From: a bacterium
GTDB lineage: Bacteria > Chloroflexota > Anaerolineae > Caldilineales > Caldilineaceae
Assembly: GCA_016124945.1 (NCBI GenBank)
Contig: WGMT01000072.1
Location: forward strand, 1-64,000
Direction: 5' to 3'
Length of the DNA stretch: 64,000 nt
Each line of letters opens with the position of its first letter. Position 1 is the stretch's first letter. The translations under genes were made by a program, and so were the position numbers. Under the pieces are notes generated by a model. It was not told where the DNA came from, searched no databases, and saw only the letters and a program-made list of their open reading frames with translations. Of this stretch, positions 47,501-55,263 are shown one piece after another.

Positions 47501-49485
47501 TCTGGCTGGGCGGTGTGCCTGTAAGCAACGCCGAGCCGACACGCCTGAACGTGGACGATGTCTTCCTCTTTTCCTGTCGAACCGACGTGCAGAGTGGGGG
47601 ACAGCTTTACTTGCCCAGTATCTCTGCCATTGTCCCGTCACCAACGCCGACGCCCACCTTGACGCCGACATCGACGCCGCCGGTCAGTGATCCGCTGCCT
47701 GCGCCCACAAATCTGGCGCGAGGGGTGTTGGACAGTGGCTATGACACGAATGAGATGTGGTACCGCACGTCGAACGGGAAGTTGATGTCCAACGGCGCGG
47801 CTGAACCTTTCCCGTTGGATGAGTCGATCAAAGTGCGCGGGGTGGCGGCAAGTGACGCGGGACTCCTGGCGGCCACTGATCAGGGTGTCTACCGCCGCGA
47901 GAAGACATTCCGCTGGCAGCGCATTAGCGAGATGAGCGCCCGTCACATCGGCCATTACTTCAGTATCACCTGGATCACGCCAGATGCGCACCCCGACCAG
48001 ATCTGGGAGAGCGTCAGCAGCGGCGCCTGGCGGGATGTGTCGGCGGGGTTAAGCGATGAAGTGGTCAGCGCCGTTGAAGGAACTTCGTTCACCCAGTACG
48101 TGCTTACTCTGCGTCAGGGCTACTACATCCTGTGGCGGCGCACCTTGGATCAACCCACCTGGGCCGAAGTCGCCGTGGTGCCTGGCGCGGCAATCGCCTA
48201 CACAGCGGACGGCATCCCCGGCAGCCTCACCTACCAGTTCGACATGCCACGTGTCGGCAGCAGCGACGGCAAACTCTACGATCTACGCATGGACGAAAAC
48301 GGGACGCGCTGGGAGATGGTCCACGATTTCGGTGCAGGCGTCTTCCCATTGCAGTTATCCCGAACCGAGATCAGCGCAATCGACCTGGAAAGTGGCGAAA
48401 TCCAGTTGTACAACTGGCAAGGTGGGCTGGAAGGCGAGTGGGTGCGCAGTGCACTGCGCGATGCGGCGCTGCCTGCCGGAGCGACAGGGTTCCGACAAGT
48501 GTTCGGTGTCAACACGCCTTTGCAAGTGGGGTTCGCCGGGATGGGGATAGGCGGGGACGGCGCGCTCTATCGTTATGACATGGAATTGGAGAACGAGGAA
48601 GCCATCTGGAGGTGGCGACCTGTCACAGCTACACCACAGCGTAGCGACTTCATCATAGCGCAACTGGACATCCACCAGGTCGGCCCACTCTACAGCGGCG
48701 CCCGTTTGCAGTGGACGGGCAGCGAGTGTAGCGCAACAGCAAGCGGCTTCTATCGCAGCCAGGACAAGGGGATCACCTGGACCGAAGTGGTGATTGACAC
48801 AGCGCGCCAACCTGTCACCTCGTTTTTCGGCAAGCCCGACTTTGTGATTGCCGCCACCTGTAGCGGTCCTAGTGTGAGTGTCGATGGCGGTGAAACCTGG
48901 CGCAACCCTGCACAACTCGGCTGGCCATTGCCCGTCGGCGCGCAGCATCTGGCCTTCTATACCGAACAAAATGACTACATCCTCTATGCCGCCGGTGTTT
49001 CGCTGGAAGGAAACGGATTCCTCTTGCGTGCGTCGCTTGATCCAGAAACCGGCAATGTCGGCACATGGACAACGATTCCACCGACAGGGATGCAGGCACC
49101 CGAGGTCTTCGCCGTATTCAACGGCGCTGCCGCCGAAGAGATGGTGCCTGCCATCTACCTGGTCGATGCCGCCACAGTCTGGCTGTCTGCCGATGACGGC
49201 GTCACCTGGCAGCAGCGTAACGACAACCTGAACGGCGCGCAGGTCCGCGCTTTCTATCCATACTTCAACGACACAACAGAAACCACAGGCGTCCTCGTTG
49301 CTACGGACAAGGGGCTTTTCCTTGGCCCAGTGGCGGGGGAAACCGGCCCCTGGATCGCGACGGGCTATGCGTACACAACGCAGCCGGTTAGTTTCGCTGC
49401 GTTCTTTCCCTGGGCGGTCTACTTGAACGGCGAAGATGGTGTCTTTCAACTGCCGCACGCTTTCTTCACCTACATCGCGCCCTAG
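44536..49485 (+). CDS. Large secreted multidomain protein (beta-helix, jelly-roll repeats, propeller-like)
   Basis: A 1649-residue extracellular protein. ATG 44536 gives a signal sequence (FWASVGLFVLLGMTGIVAAF). Residues about 75-430 resemble a right-handed beta-helix of pectate-lyase type (TLYVDINAASDGDGSQAHPY, later NNIFAYTQAALYF). Three similar modules follow, each beginning with a cysteine motif: GCRQLLSETSF, GCTQLLTNPGY and GCQQLLVNAHF. They are separated by Thr/Pro linkers of the TPTATSTPTAT type and look like carbohydrate-binding jelly rolls. The last third has repeated sialidase/BNR-like blocks (RSQDKGITWTEV, SVDGGETWRNP, SADDGVTWQQR), probably a beta-propeller. No LPxTG or PorSS sorting tail is seen. 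The role is probably surface adhesion or polysaccharide binding; no catalytic residues are identified. Confidence 0.82.
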   Translation: MSKFWASVGLFVLLGMTGIVAAFSVIGGASPIFARQAAAMPEDVLPLPADFTQRWWAERRAAFTQTEISPRRVSAQTLYVDINAASDGDGSQAHPYRSLATAAWEATVTGAYDAIAVAPGEYRTDVGIPSGVRLYAQESYTNTFIVGKLSLAAQTRLENFTVQVIETMHAGGDEIVVVGNYFEPATENAVVNLSTHNGLVALNLFNLPVTLNGSAAVIDNGFGKGGLVAYGGAGDNLFEGNLMLGEWTLRESDELDAPKVVLANNWIINAVLHLEPYQGGRRIITAINNHFLNAQVHESLYVLADKLVMENNIFAYTQAALYFSTGVTPTLRNNLFFSNGINLWPADNPVGVNGNIEADPLFVNLEGGNFRLSAASPAIDVGGSVPLVRDYKGDPRPCDGNNDGTAAFDIGGDEYSAAGGCIVTTPTPLPTRMPTPTKFPTRDGSFPTDTPTSSIPTDTPPPTWTPTVTPTATSTPTATAAGCRQLLSETSFEFDQAWTFIGDANNDAVRTTGWGATTGFWSALISHSQIGAPAYVQQPVRLPAGQLTLDFRFRRFVQEGIDTHTPHRVELVNPQNGDVVAVLWETPPSSTYWQSVQVSFTWPQEQDLLLRIGGIGAFNSYVTTVIDDVLLTHCATGGQPTVTSTATTTPLVAATATPTPQRPGCTQLLTNPGYDEGMLGWSFVRDNGHDFVGRETLFPAYDPQNPFGVRMSFTTISPPGSALFVEQPLRLPTGEFVFDLHWQRRLSEPKGDAPMVRAELVDPQTGEVLEVLWTAPNRESNLYIWETAQVTFTWPTEKDVLLRIGGRSIAGDTPLHIMLDDIRLSLCADSGQSTVTPTPYYTPTDMPPFTPTPTATPENSSPGCQQLLVNAHFWPSEGGWTQVGDANMQSSLSSVSEPTIGVVPLRPEQNGLASALAQTVVIPPGRVNLFVNTKIETERLAEPLQSFQIQVRSSDGQQVLSTLAMLDTAHNWQLHSFDLSAFVGQQVQIWLGGVPVSNAEPTRLNVDDVFLFSCRTDVQSGGQLYLPSISAIVPSPTPTPTLTPTSTPPVSDPLPAPTNLARGVLDSGYDTNEMWYRTSNGKLMSNGAAEPFPLDESIKVRGVAASDAGLLAATDQGVYRREKTFRWQRISEMSARHIGHYFSITWITPDAHPDQIWESVSSGAWRDVSAGLSDEVVSAVEGTSFTQYVLTLRQGYYILWRRTLDQPTWAEVAVVPGAAIAYTADGIPGSLTYQFDMPRVGSSDGKLYDLRMDENGTRWEMVHDFGAGVFPLQLSRTEISAIDLESGEIQLYNWQGGLEGEWVRSALRDAALPAGATGFRQVFGVNTPLQVGFAGMGIGGDGALYRYDMELENEEAIWRWRPVTATPQRSDFIIAQLDIHQVGPLYSGARLQWTGSECSATASGFYRSQDKGITWTEVVIDTARQPVTSFFGKPDFVIAATCSGPSVSVDGGETWRNPAQLGWPLPVGAQHLAFYTEQNDYILYAAGVSLEGNGFLLRASLDPETGNVGTWTTIPPTGMQAPEVFAVFNGAAAEEMVPAIYLVDAATVWLSADDGVTWQQRNDNLNGAQVRAFYPYFNDTTETTGVLVATDKGLFLGPVAGETGPWIATGYAYTTQPVSFAAFFPWAVYLNGEDGVFQLPHAFFTYIAP

Positions 49486-49504
49486 CGACAGGAAAGATGG
49501 AACG

Positions 49505-50290
49505 ATGCTACCGAACCTATCCCATTTGCAGATAGAGCTGACGCCAGAAGCCTATCAAGCATTATGGCCGACAAAGCAGGATGCAGGTCGATCTATAAGC
49601 CAACTGCTTCTGGCCCTAGAGCATCCTTACTGGCAGAGCCTGCCGCGTTACCTGATTGCCCGATGTCCTTTCTGTGGATGTGAGTATGAGGATATACTGG
49701 ACACATACACTCTACATTTTTGGAGTACAGCGCAAAACGGACACACTGTGTTTTGGAAAACGGCAAGTCAAGCTACGCGTTGTGAGCATTTTGTACGCGT
49801 ACAGCATTTCATCAACCTTAATCAGAGTGATCCCTATGAGGTCGAGCGGCAATGGAAATGCGAAGAAGTACCTACTGTGATGCCGTTTTTTCTGACGGAT
49901 GACATTGAGTCGTACGCGGTTATGCATGCACTGCCTATCTGTCGCATAGAGGAAGATAGGTTTGTGCCGCGCTATACGCTCTACATGATTACGTACTACA
50001 GCGCTGCTGAGAATGTGGAACATCTCATGGAGCGCGCCCGCACCCACTGTAACTGGAGCCTGGTCTGTCGGCCACCGAATACACCTAGCGCACTCCCTCT
50101 CTGGTGGGATCTTAACCACTGGGTACACGCTGGTCGCCTACACTGGCTAACCCCAGATCATCCACTGTTGCCGTTGCAAAACGGGCCGCCCGAAACCTTT
50201 CCCTATGGGAATATTCCAGGACCAAGCAATCCACTTACAATGTACAGCCATAGAGACAAGTTCAGTTATAGCTACGCCCAGAATGAGTAA
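49505..50290 (+). CDS. Hypothetical protein with CxxC motif
   Basis: A 261-residue soluble protein starting at ATG 49505 after AGGAAAG; the tracked start at 49436 overlaps the large gene. It contains RYLIARCPFCGCEYEDILD, a zinc-ribbon-like half motif, with further cysteines at TRCEHF and WKCEE that could complete a metal site. It is rich in Trp, Tyr and His. I do not recognise the family. It is more AT-rich than its neighbours, which may hint at separate origin. Confidence 0.6.
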   Translation: MLPNLSHLQIELTPEAYQALWPTKQDAGRSISQLLLALEHPYWQSLPRYLIARCPFCGCEYEDILDTYTLHFWSTAQNGHTVFWKTASQATRCEHFVRVQHFINLNQSDPYEVERQWKCEEVPTVMPFFLTDDIESYAVMHALPICRIEEDRFVPRYTLYMITYYSAAENVEHLMERARTHCNWSLVCRPPNTPSALPLWWDLNHWVHAGRLHWLTPDHPLLPLQNGPPETFPYGNIPGPSNPLTMYSHRDKFSYSYAQNE

Positions 50291-50345
50291 TCCTTGAGGC
50301 AGCACTGCAAACAGTTGGAATAAGTTGCTTCCAGACCGGTCCAAA

Positions 50346-50389
50346 AATCATGCACCTTTGAAACTACACGTTTTCAAAGGTGCATGATT
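50346..50389. repeat. Perfect 18-bp hairpin between convergent genes
   Basis: AATCATGCACCTTTGAAA (50346-50363) pairs perfectly with 50372-50389 around an 8-base loop. It stands between the hypothetical gene and the Rpn-type gene. It lacks a run of T after the stem and is unlike the word repeats elsewhere. Confidence 0.9.
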
Positions 50390-50400
50390 AAGTCGCAATT

Positions 50401-50439
50401 AAAAAACACCCCGCCGAGGACATGGTCCTCGGCGGGGTG
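50401..50439 (-). terminator. Intrinsic terminator of Rpn-type nuclease gene
   Basis: On the minus strand a 15-base stem CACCCCGCCGAGGAC/GTCCTCGGCGGGGTG with a 3-base loop is followed by six T residues. It begins 14 bases after the stop of the gene at 50453. Confidence 0.92.
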
Positions 50440-50452
50440 ATGTCAATGTGGG

Positions 50453-51436
50453 TTAGGGTGTCATGTCTTCGGGCGGTGGGGAGGTGAGGAGGGCGTTGAG
50501 TTCGTCCACGGTGAGGCCGGTCACCTCGGCGATGAGGACGGGGTCAATGCCGCGGGCGAGCATAGCGCGAGCAGTCCGGCGGACGCCCTCTTCGATGCCT
50601 TCTTCGCGTCCTTGTTCAATGCCTTCCTCGATGCCTTTCTCAATGCCTTTCTCGATGCCTTCTTCAAAACCATCCTGATACCATCGTTCTTGTTGTTTCT
50701 TGAATGTGGTCTGCAACATGCCTTTGACCTCCTCGACAGAACGGTATACCTCGGCAAGCGAAGCATAGTCTTCGGGTTTCACGCGCCCGTGGATTGCCAA
50801 CTGTCGAAACCAGTTGACCAAGGTGGAGCCGGCCAGCTTGTCTTCTCCCTGTTCAAATACCACCAGGAATTGCTCCATGAGCAGTTCGACGTCGGGCTTG
50901 GACTCGGCCAGGAAGAGCGTAGAGACGATATTGCCGATGCCAATCAACTGCTCCTGGCTGAACTCGTTGGCGGCGAGTTTGAAGTAGCGAAAGCCGATGG
51001 CGTAGTCGCCCAGGGCCGGCTCAGGTTCGACCAACTCCGCCATTGTCTGTGCAGCGGACCAGCGGACATCTCCATTATACAATAACAGCGGGAAGATGGG
51101 TGGCACTTTTTGCGCGCCTACATGCGCCTTGGCCCAATCCAGGTAGAAGTTGCAGATGTAGTTGAGCATGCGCAGCGCCATCCACCGGTCTACGGTAGAC
51201 TGGAACTCTATGAGCACGTAGACGTAAAGTTCATCATCGCCCCACGGGAGGCGGTAGATGAGATCGCTTTCTGTCTTCTGATAGTCTTCGGAGATAAAAG
51301 ACTTGTCCACCGTCTCGGCGCGGTCGAAATCGAGTTGGGCCACCCACGGCTGGCGGACGAAAGTCTCCATCAACTGGCGAAAGATGGTGCGGTTCGAGAA
51401 GAGGATCTTGTAGCCGCTGTCGTGGACGTTGGTCAT
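50453..51436 (-). CDS. Rpn-family recombination-promoting nuclease/putative transposase
   Basis: A 327-residue protein of the RpnA-like PD-(D/E)xK family. It has YKILFSNRTIFRQLMETFV near the start, then DLIYRLPWGDDELYVYVLIEFQST with the nuclease acidic residues and Gln, and VPPIFPLLLYNG. The C-terminus holds a repetitive Glu/Gly/Ile stretch (EGIEKGIEKGIEEGIEQG), which is common in this family and prone to copy-number change. ATG 51436 is preferred; the longer ORF reads into a word repeat. Rpn proteins are DNA endonucleases linked to RecA-independent recombination. No transposon ends are visible. Confidence 0.9.
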   Translation of the reverse strand: MTNVHDSGYKILFSNRTIFRQLMETFVRQPWVAQLDFDRAETVDKSFISEDYQKTESDLIYRLPWGDDELYVYVLIEFQSTVDRWMALRMLNYICNFYLDWAKAHVGAQKVPPIFPLLLYNGDVRWSAAQTMAELVEPEPALGDYAIGFRYFKLAANEFSQEQLIGIGNIVSTLFLAESKPDVELLMEQFLVVFEQGEDKLAGSTLVNWFRQLAIHGRVKPEDYASLAEVYRSVEEVKGMLQTTFKKQQERWYQDGFEEGIEKGIEKGIEEGIEQGREEGIEEGVRRTARAMLARGIDPVLIAEVTGLTVDELNALLTSPPPEDMTP

Positions 51437-51445
51437 GCTTGGTCC

Positions 51446-51777
51446 GGAGTGGGGATTGGTGATTTGTGATTGGTGATTGGGGCAGATCATAATGCCTGTT
51501 GTTAAGCGTGTAGTGGCAGTTTACTCGAACGGGTGTTCTTGTCAAGGGGATGGGTGGGGAATCGGCGCGCTTGCCTGTGATTTTCAGCGAAACCCTTACT
51601 TCCGGTGATTGTGTTGCGCAGGTGGGCTACACAAAAGATAGCGAAACTGAGCATTGACAGTCCACGCCTATTCTCGACAATTGAGATACTGTCGTCAGTG
51701 GTCTGTCGTCGGTCTTCATCTCCGCGGACACGCTTGTCCCTGACGCGGGGAATCCGCCCAGTCTGTTGAGGGGAGAT
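51446..51777. repeat. Gene-free stretch with three repeat words
   Basis: From left to right: GGGATTGGTGATTTGTGATT (51452-51471); GTCGTCAGTGGTCTGTCGTC (51693-51712); and a 40-base element TCCGCGGACACGCTTGTCCC plus GACGCGGGGAATCCGCCCA (51721-51760), which recurs at 52935-52974 with one base difference. No gene is seen. Confidence 0.75.
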
Positions 51778-52296
51778 TTATGCTAGGTCTGTGTTTTGAG
51801 CAGAAGAGATTACTTCTTGTAGCAGTGTTTTGGTGATATGGAGCGTGGACCTGGCGGGGAGATCTTGCAGGATAGAAACAACTTCCTGTTGAGAACGTTG
51901 ACGTCTGCGAATACTGCGCAGGAGAATACCGATCGTGCCATGCACGCGATAACCCAGAGTTTGTGCCGCCAAACGGGCTGCGGCATCGTCAGTTAGGAAA
52001 ATGGCCTGCGGGTAACGCCGCATAGCAGAGAGCGCTGTCCGCTCTCCCAGATCCAACTCGAAGATGTCCACGAGATGGCGTGTCGTCGCCGAGAGTTCAG
52101 AATCGTCGACAGACAGCTTTTGCAGAGCAATGTTGTTGCGGTGCAAAGCCTGGGGCCGATGTTGCTCAACTTCCTGCCAGACCCCTGTCGGCACCCAAAT
52201 CGGAGAAAAGTCAGAGAGAAGGTCCAGACAACCAACTTCGTCCAGATGAATCAACGGACCCGCATCGCAGACGATACTCTGATCATGCGAATTCAT
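51778..52296 (-). CDS. DUF3368-type PIN-like toxin
   Basis: A 172-residue protein matching the DUF3368 PIN-like family: IVCDAGPLIHLDEVG at the N-terminus, DLGERTALSAMRRY in the middle and AIFLTDDAAARLAAQTLGYRVHGTIGILLRS toward the C-terminus. Acidic residues in CDAGP, GERTA and TDDAAA correspond to a PIN active site. It starts at ATG 52296, six bases after the stop of a ribbon-helix-helix protein gene, the usual antitoxin partner. Confidence 0.83.
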   Translation of the reverse strand: MNSHDQSIVCDAGPLIHLDEVGCLDLLSDFSPIWVPTGVWQEVEQHRPQALHRNNIALQKLSVDDSELSATTRHLVDIFELDLGERTALSAMRRYPQAIFLTDDAAARLAAQTLGYRVHGTIGILLRSIRRRQRSQQEVVSILQDLPARSTLHITKTLLQEVISSAQNTDLA

Positions 52297-52302
52297 GTTC
52301 GG

Positions 52303-52512
52303 TTATTCCTGTCCGTATAGTCCCCATTGGACATCTTCACGGACTTGCTCTGTCAGCAGTTCTGTGCGATGGACGGACAGGAAGCGACGCAGGGCATCCA
52401 GGATCAGTTCATTTTCATCTGTATACCACCCATCGCGGACAAGCTGCTGCATCTCCTTGCGCAATTGGATCGGCACTTGTGTTTCGACGGTCACCACCCG
52501 TTCAGTTTCCAT
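52303..52512 (-). CDS. Ribbon-helix-helix antitoxin
   Basis: A 69-residue protein with a short N-terminal strand (VVTVETQVPIQLRKEMQQLV) and helices containing ENELILDALRRFLSV, typical of CopG/Arc-type DNA-binding antitoxins. It is the first gene of a two-gene toxin-antitoxin operon and probably represses its own promoter. Confidence 0.8.
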   Translation of the reverse strand: METERVVTVETQVPIQLRKEMQQLVRDGWYTDENELILDALRRFLSVHRTELLTEQVREDVQWGLYGQE

Positions 52513-52564
52513 GTGATACTCCCATAACTCGGTCAGCCACGTATAGCATCAAGAGAACGCATCA

Positions 52565-52786
52565 CTACTGCTCATTGCCAGGCTTGTCTTGATAAGCAGC
52601 AACCTCTTCGTAAAGTTGTTCCACGGTGGCATCAGCGAAGAGCTCATCACGCCATTGCAAATAGTCACCGTGTCCGCGCTGCCAGGCAGCCCAAAATCGC
52701 ACCAGTTTCGACGGCGTCATGTGGGCTTGTAAGACCTGGGCGGCTTCGTTCATGATCTCAACATCTGTCTGTACGCGTATGGTCAT
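52565..52786 (-). CDS. Small hypothetical protein upstream of toxin-antitoxin pair
   Basis: A 73-residue protein with a helical pattern (IMNEAAQVLQAHMTPSKLVRFWAAW and ATVEQLYEEVAAYQDK). It starts at ATG 52786, 52 bases before the antitoxin gene on the same strand. I do not recognise the family. Its size and place suggest a solitary antitoxin or a third operon member. Confidence 0.5.
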   Translation of the reverse strand: MTIRVQTDVEIMNEAAQVLQAHMTPSKLVRFWAAWQRGHGDYLQWRDELFADATVEQLYEEVAAYQDKPGNEQ

Positions 52787-52934
52787 GGTTCAGGCTGTTG
52801 CTCTTGTGAATCTCTGAGTTTTGCTATGAGAATAGTCTATCATGATTCGAGGGTGCTAGAAAGTGTTTGAGTGTGAATTCACCCTAACCTGAAACGGAGC
52901 GCGCTGGTACGACGCCTTCAGCGGACGTTTCGCC

Positions 52935-53086
52935 TCCGCGGACACGCTTGTCCCCGACGCGGGGAATCCGCCCACCACAGATCCAATCCCCAATCCCCCA
53001 ACGTTCAAGAGATGCACACCGAATAAAGACTGGGCCGACGTCCCGTTGCCAATGACGATCCAACGCCGTCGACCCAATCTTCATTC
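52935..53086. repeat. 40-bp repeat copy 2 and AATAAAGA-family inverted repeat
   Basis: 52935-52974 repeats 51721-51760 and itself contains two small hairpins (GGACA/TGTCC and TCCCC/GGGGA). GAATAAAGACTGGGCCGACG (53021-53040) faces CGTCGACCCAATCTTCATTC (53067-53086), with three mismatches in 20. The 425-base gap 52787-53211 otherwise holds only the protease promoter. Confidence 0.8.
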
Positions 53087-53128
53087 TTCAATCATTTTTT
53101 CATCTCCCATCTTTGTATTCGATCCAAC

Positions 53129-53157
53129 TTGAATCGGCGCAGCTTTGTGCGTATACT
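53129..53157 (+). promoter_or_regulatory. Promoter of HtrA-like protease gene
   Basis: TTGAAT (53129-53134), a 17-base spacer and TATACT (53152-53157) lie about 55 bases before the start codon. Confidence 0.6.
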
Positions 53158-53211
53158 GCGCCTACTCCAGAACACTGTGTTTTCTTTTTCCTTTCCGAGC
53201 AGGAGGCATGG

Positions 53212-54105
53212 ATGAATCTCCCTTCTGCGCTTCAACCGGCGCTGTGGCGTCAACGAGCACAGCGTCTTCGGCCCTACGTCGGCCATGCGTTCCTCTTTGT
53301 TGGCGGTGTGGCGGCGGCGCTGATTGCCGTGCTCATCTACAGCGCCTTGAATCCCGAAGAAATTCCATTAACCCGCAACGATGTAGTTGAAGCAGCCACC
53401 GAGGTGATGGCGTCAGCCACGCCTGTGCCTGCCTACTCGTCGCTGGCTTTTCGCGCCGTGCAACCCTCCATCGTCCTGATCCAGACCGGCCGCGTCCCCG
53501 GCCAGGACGGTCCTCTCGACGAGGCGAAGAGCCTGGGACTGATCCCCGTACAGGATGAAGACGGCGTTGCCCGCGGACTGGGCACCGGCGTCGTCATCAG
53601 CACCGAAGGGGACATCCTCACCAGCCTGCACGTGGTGGCGGGCGCCACCAACATCCTGCTCACCTTCGCCGACGGCTTTGAAGTGTCGGGGCAAGTGGTG
53701 GGCGTGCAGCCCGAAAAGGACATTGCCGTGTTGCGCCCCGAGCGCATGCCACCGTTGCTGATTCCCGCCATCTTGGGCAACCCCAACGCCATGAACGTGG
53801 GCGACGAAGCCTTCGTCGTCGGTCACCCGCTGGGCCTTTACGCTTCTATGAGTTCGGGCGTCATCTCCGGCTTCGACCGCTCGATCCAGCCTATCAACAC
53901 CAACCAGCGCATCGACGGCCTGATCCAGATCGACGCCGCCGTCAACCCCGGCAACTCCGGCGGTCCCCTGCTCAACCGCTATGGGCAGGTCGTCGGCATC
54001 GTCGCCGGGCTGGTCAATCCAACAGACGAAAGTGTGTTTATCGGGATTGGCTTTGCGGTGCCGATTGACGTGGCGGGTGGGGCTGCGGGATTACCGCCGT
54101 ATTAA
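53212..54105 (+). CDS. Trypsin-like serine protease (HtrA/DegP-like, no PDZ)
   Basis: A 297-residue membrane-anchored protease. It starts at ATG 53212 after AGGAGG. A transmembrane helix lies near residues 22-44 (HAFLFVGGVAAALIAVLIY). The extracytoplasmic protease domain has the catalytic triad His in ILTSLHVVAGA, Asp in EKDIAVLRP and Ser in AAVNPGNSGGPLL. No PDZ domain follows, so it is shorter than DegP or DegS. It probably degrades or senses damaged envelope proteins. Confidence 0.9.
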   Translation: MNLPSALQPALWRQRAQRLRPYVGHAFLFVGGVAAALIAVLIYSALNPEEIPLTRNDVVEAATEVMASATPVPAYSSLAFRAVQPSIVLIQTGRVPGQDGPLDEAKSLGLIPVQDEDGVARGLGTGVVISTEGDILTSLHVVAGATNILLTFADGFEVSGQVVGVQPEKDIAVLRPERMPPLLIPAILGNPNAMNVGDEAFVVGHPLGLYASMSSGVISGFDRSIQPINTNQRIDGLIQIDAAVNPGNSGGPLLNRYGQVVGIVAGLVNPTDESVFIGIGFAVPIDVAGGAAGLPPY

Positions 54106-54106
54106 A

Positions 54107-54222
54107 GAATGAATGATGATTGATGAATAAAGAATGGGTAGAGCGTGTAGACTTTTGTGGACACGGATCTCAGGAAACACAGATCCAGAAAAAGAAATCT
54201 GTGTTTTTTCCAATCCGTGTCC
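54107..54222. repeat. AATAAAG half element followed by GGACACGGAT inverted repeat
   Basis: 54107-54145 carries one arm of the GAATGAATGATGAATAAAG family. GGACACGGAT-6-AAACACAGAT (54159-54184) then faces ATCTGTGTTT-6-ATCCGTGTCC (54197-54222), perfect in both 10-base blocks. It lies between the protease and the MoxR gene. Confidence 0.85.
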
Positions 54223-54252
54223 ATAATCCCTTCTGTAATCGAGGAGAACCCA

Positions 54253-55263
54253 ATGGAAAGATCACTTAGCCCAGAGCACGGCGCTCTGATGGAACGGGTA
54301 CTGTACGAGGTGAAGAAGGTGATCGTCGGGCAAGATCACCTGTTGGAACGGCTGATCGTGGCCCTCCTGGCGCGGGGACATATCCTCGTGGAAGGGGTGC
54401 CCGGCCTGGCCAAGACAATGGCGATCAAGACGCTGGCCCAGGCCATCGGCGGCGACTTCAAACGCATTCAATTCACGCCCGACCTTGTCCCCGCGGACCT
54501 GGTGGGCACACGCATCTACAACCAGAAGACGGGCGAGTTCAACACGTCGTTTGGGCCGGTCTTCACCAACCTGCTCCTGGCCGACGAGATCAACCGCGCC
54601 CCAGCCAAGGTGCAGAGCGCCCTGCTCGAAGTGATGCAGGAACGCCAGGTGACCATCGCCCGCGAGACCTACCCCGTGCCAAAACCCTTCCTGGTGCTGG
54701 CGACGCAGAACCCCATCGAAAACGAAGGCACCTACGCCCTGCCCGAAGCGCAAGTGGACCGCTTCATGCTCAAGGTGCTGGTGGGCTATCCCTCCGCCAC
54801 CGAGGAATTTGTGATCGTCGAACGTATGACCAGCCCTATGTTGCCGGTGCAGCGTGTCCTCGACCTGGAAAAGCTCCAGGAGTTGCAGCAAGAAGTGGAC
54901 AAGGTCTACGCCGACCCGGCGTTGATGGAGTACGCCGTCAAGCTCGTCAGCGCCACCCGTGAGCCGCAGCGCGTCGGCCTCAAAGACCTGCAACACTACA
55001 TCACTTTCGGCGCCAGCCCGCGTGCGTCCATCAACCTGATCCTGGCGGCGCGGGCGCTGGCTTTCGTGCGCCAGCGCGCCTACGTCCTCCCCAACGATGT
55101 GCTCGACGTGGCGCCCGACGTGATCCGCCATCGCCTGGTGCTCTCGTACGAAGCGCTCTCCGACAACGTGACGGGTGACGATCTGCTTGAACAGATCCTC
55201 AACCGCATTCCTGTGCCCGAGGTGCCCCTGCATGAGTACAACAACCGCCGCGTCAGCGCCTGA
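54253..55263 (+). CDS. MoxR-family AAA+ ATPase
   Basis: A 336-residue MoxR ATPase. Walker A: LVEGVPGLAKTMAIKTLA. Walker B: NLLLADEINRAPAKVQSALL. Sensor 1: LVLATQNPIENEGTYALPEAQ. It starts at ATG 54253 after GAGGAG. MoxR proteins act as chaperones that assemble or activate partner proteins, often VWA-domain proteins encoded next to them. Here a DUF58 gene overlaps its end and two VWA genes follow. Confidence 0.95.
   Translation: MERSLSPEHGALMERVLYEVKKVIVGQDHLLERLIVALLARGHILVEGVPGLAKTMAIKTLAQAIGGDFKRIQFTPDLVPADLVGTRIYNQKTGEFNTSFGPVFTNLLLADEINRAPAKVQSALLEVMQERQVTIARETYPVPKPFLVLATQNPIENEGTYALPEAQVDRFMLKVLVGYPSATEEFVIVERMTSPMLPVQRVLDLEKLQELQQEVDKVYADPALMEYAVKLVSATREPQRVGLKDLQHYITFGASPRASINLILAARALAFVRQRAYVLPNDVLDVAPDVIRHRLVLSYEALSDNVTGDDLLEQILNRIPVPEVPLHEYNNRRVSA

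Noticed and set aside
50453-51436. Transposon with an Rpn-type transposase
   Set aside because: No terminal inverted repeats or target duplication could be seen at its borders; the protein family is a nuclease often misnamed transposase.
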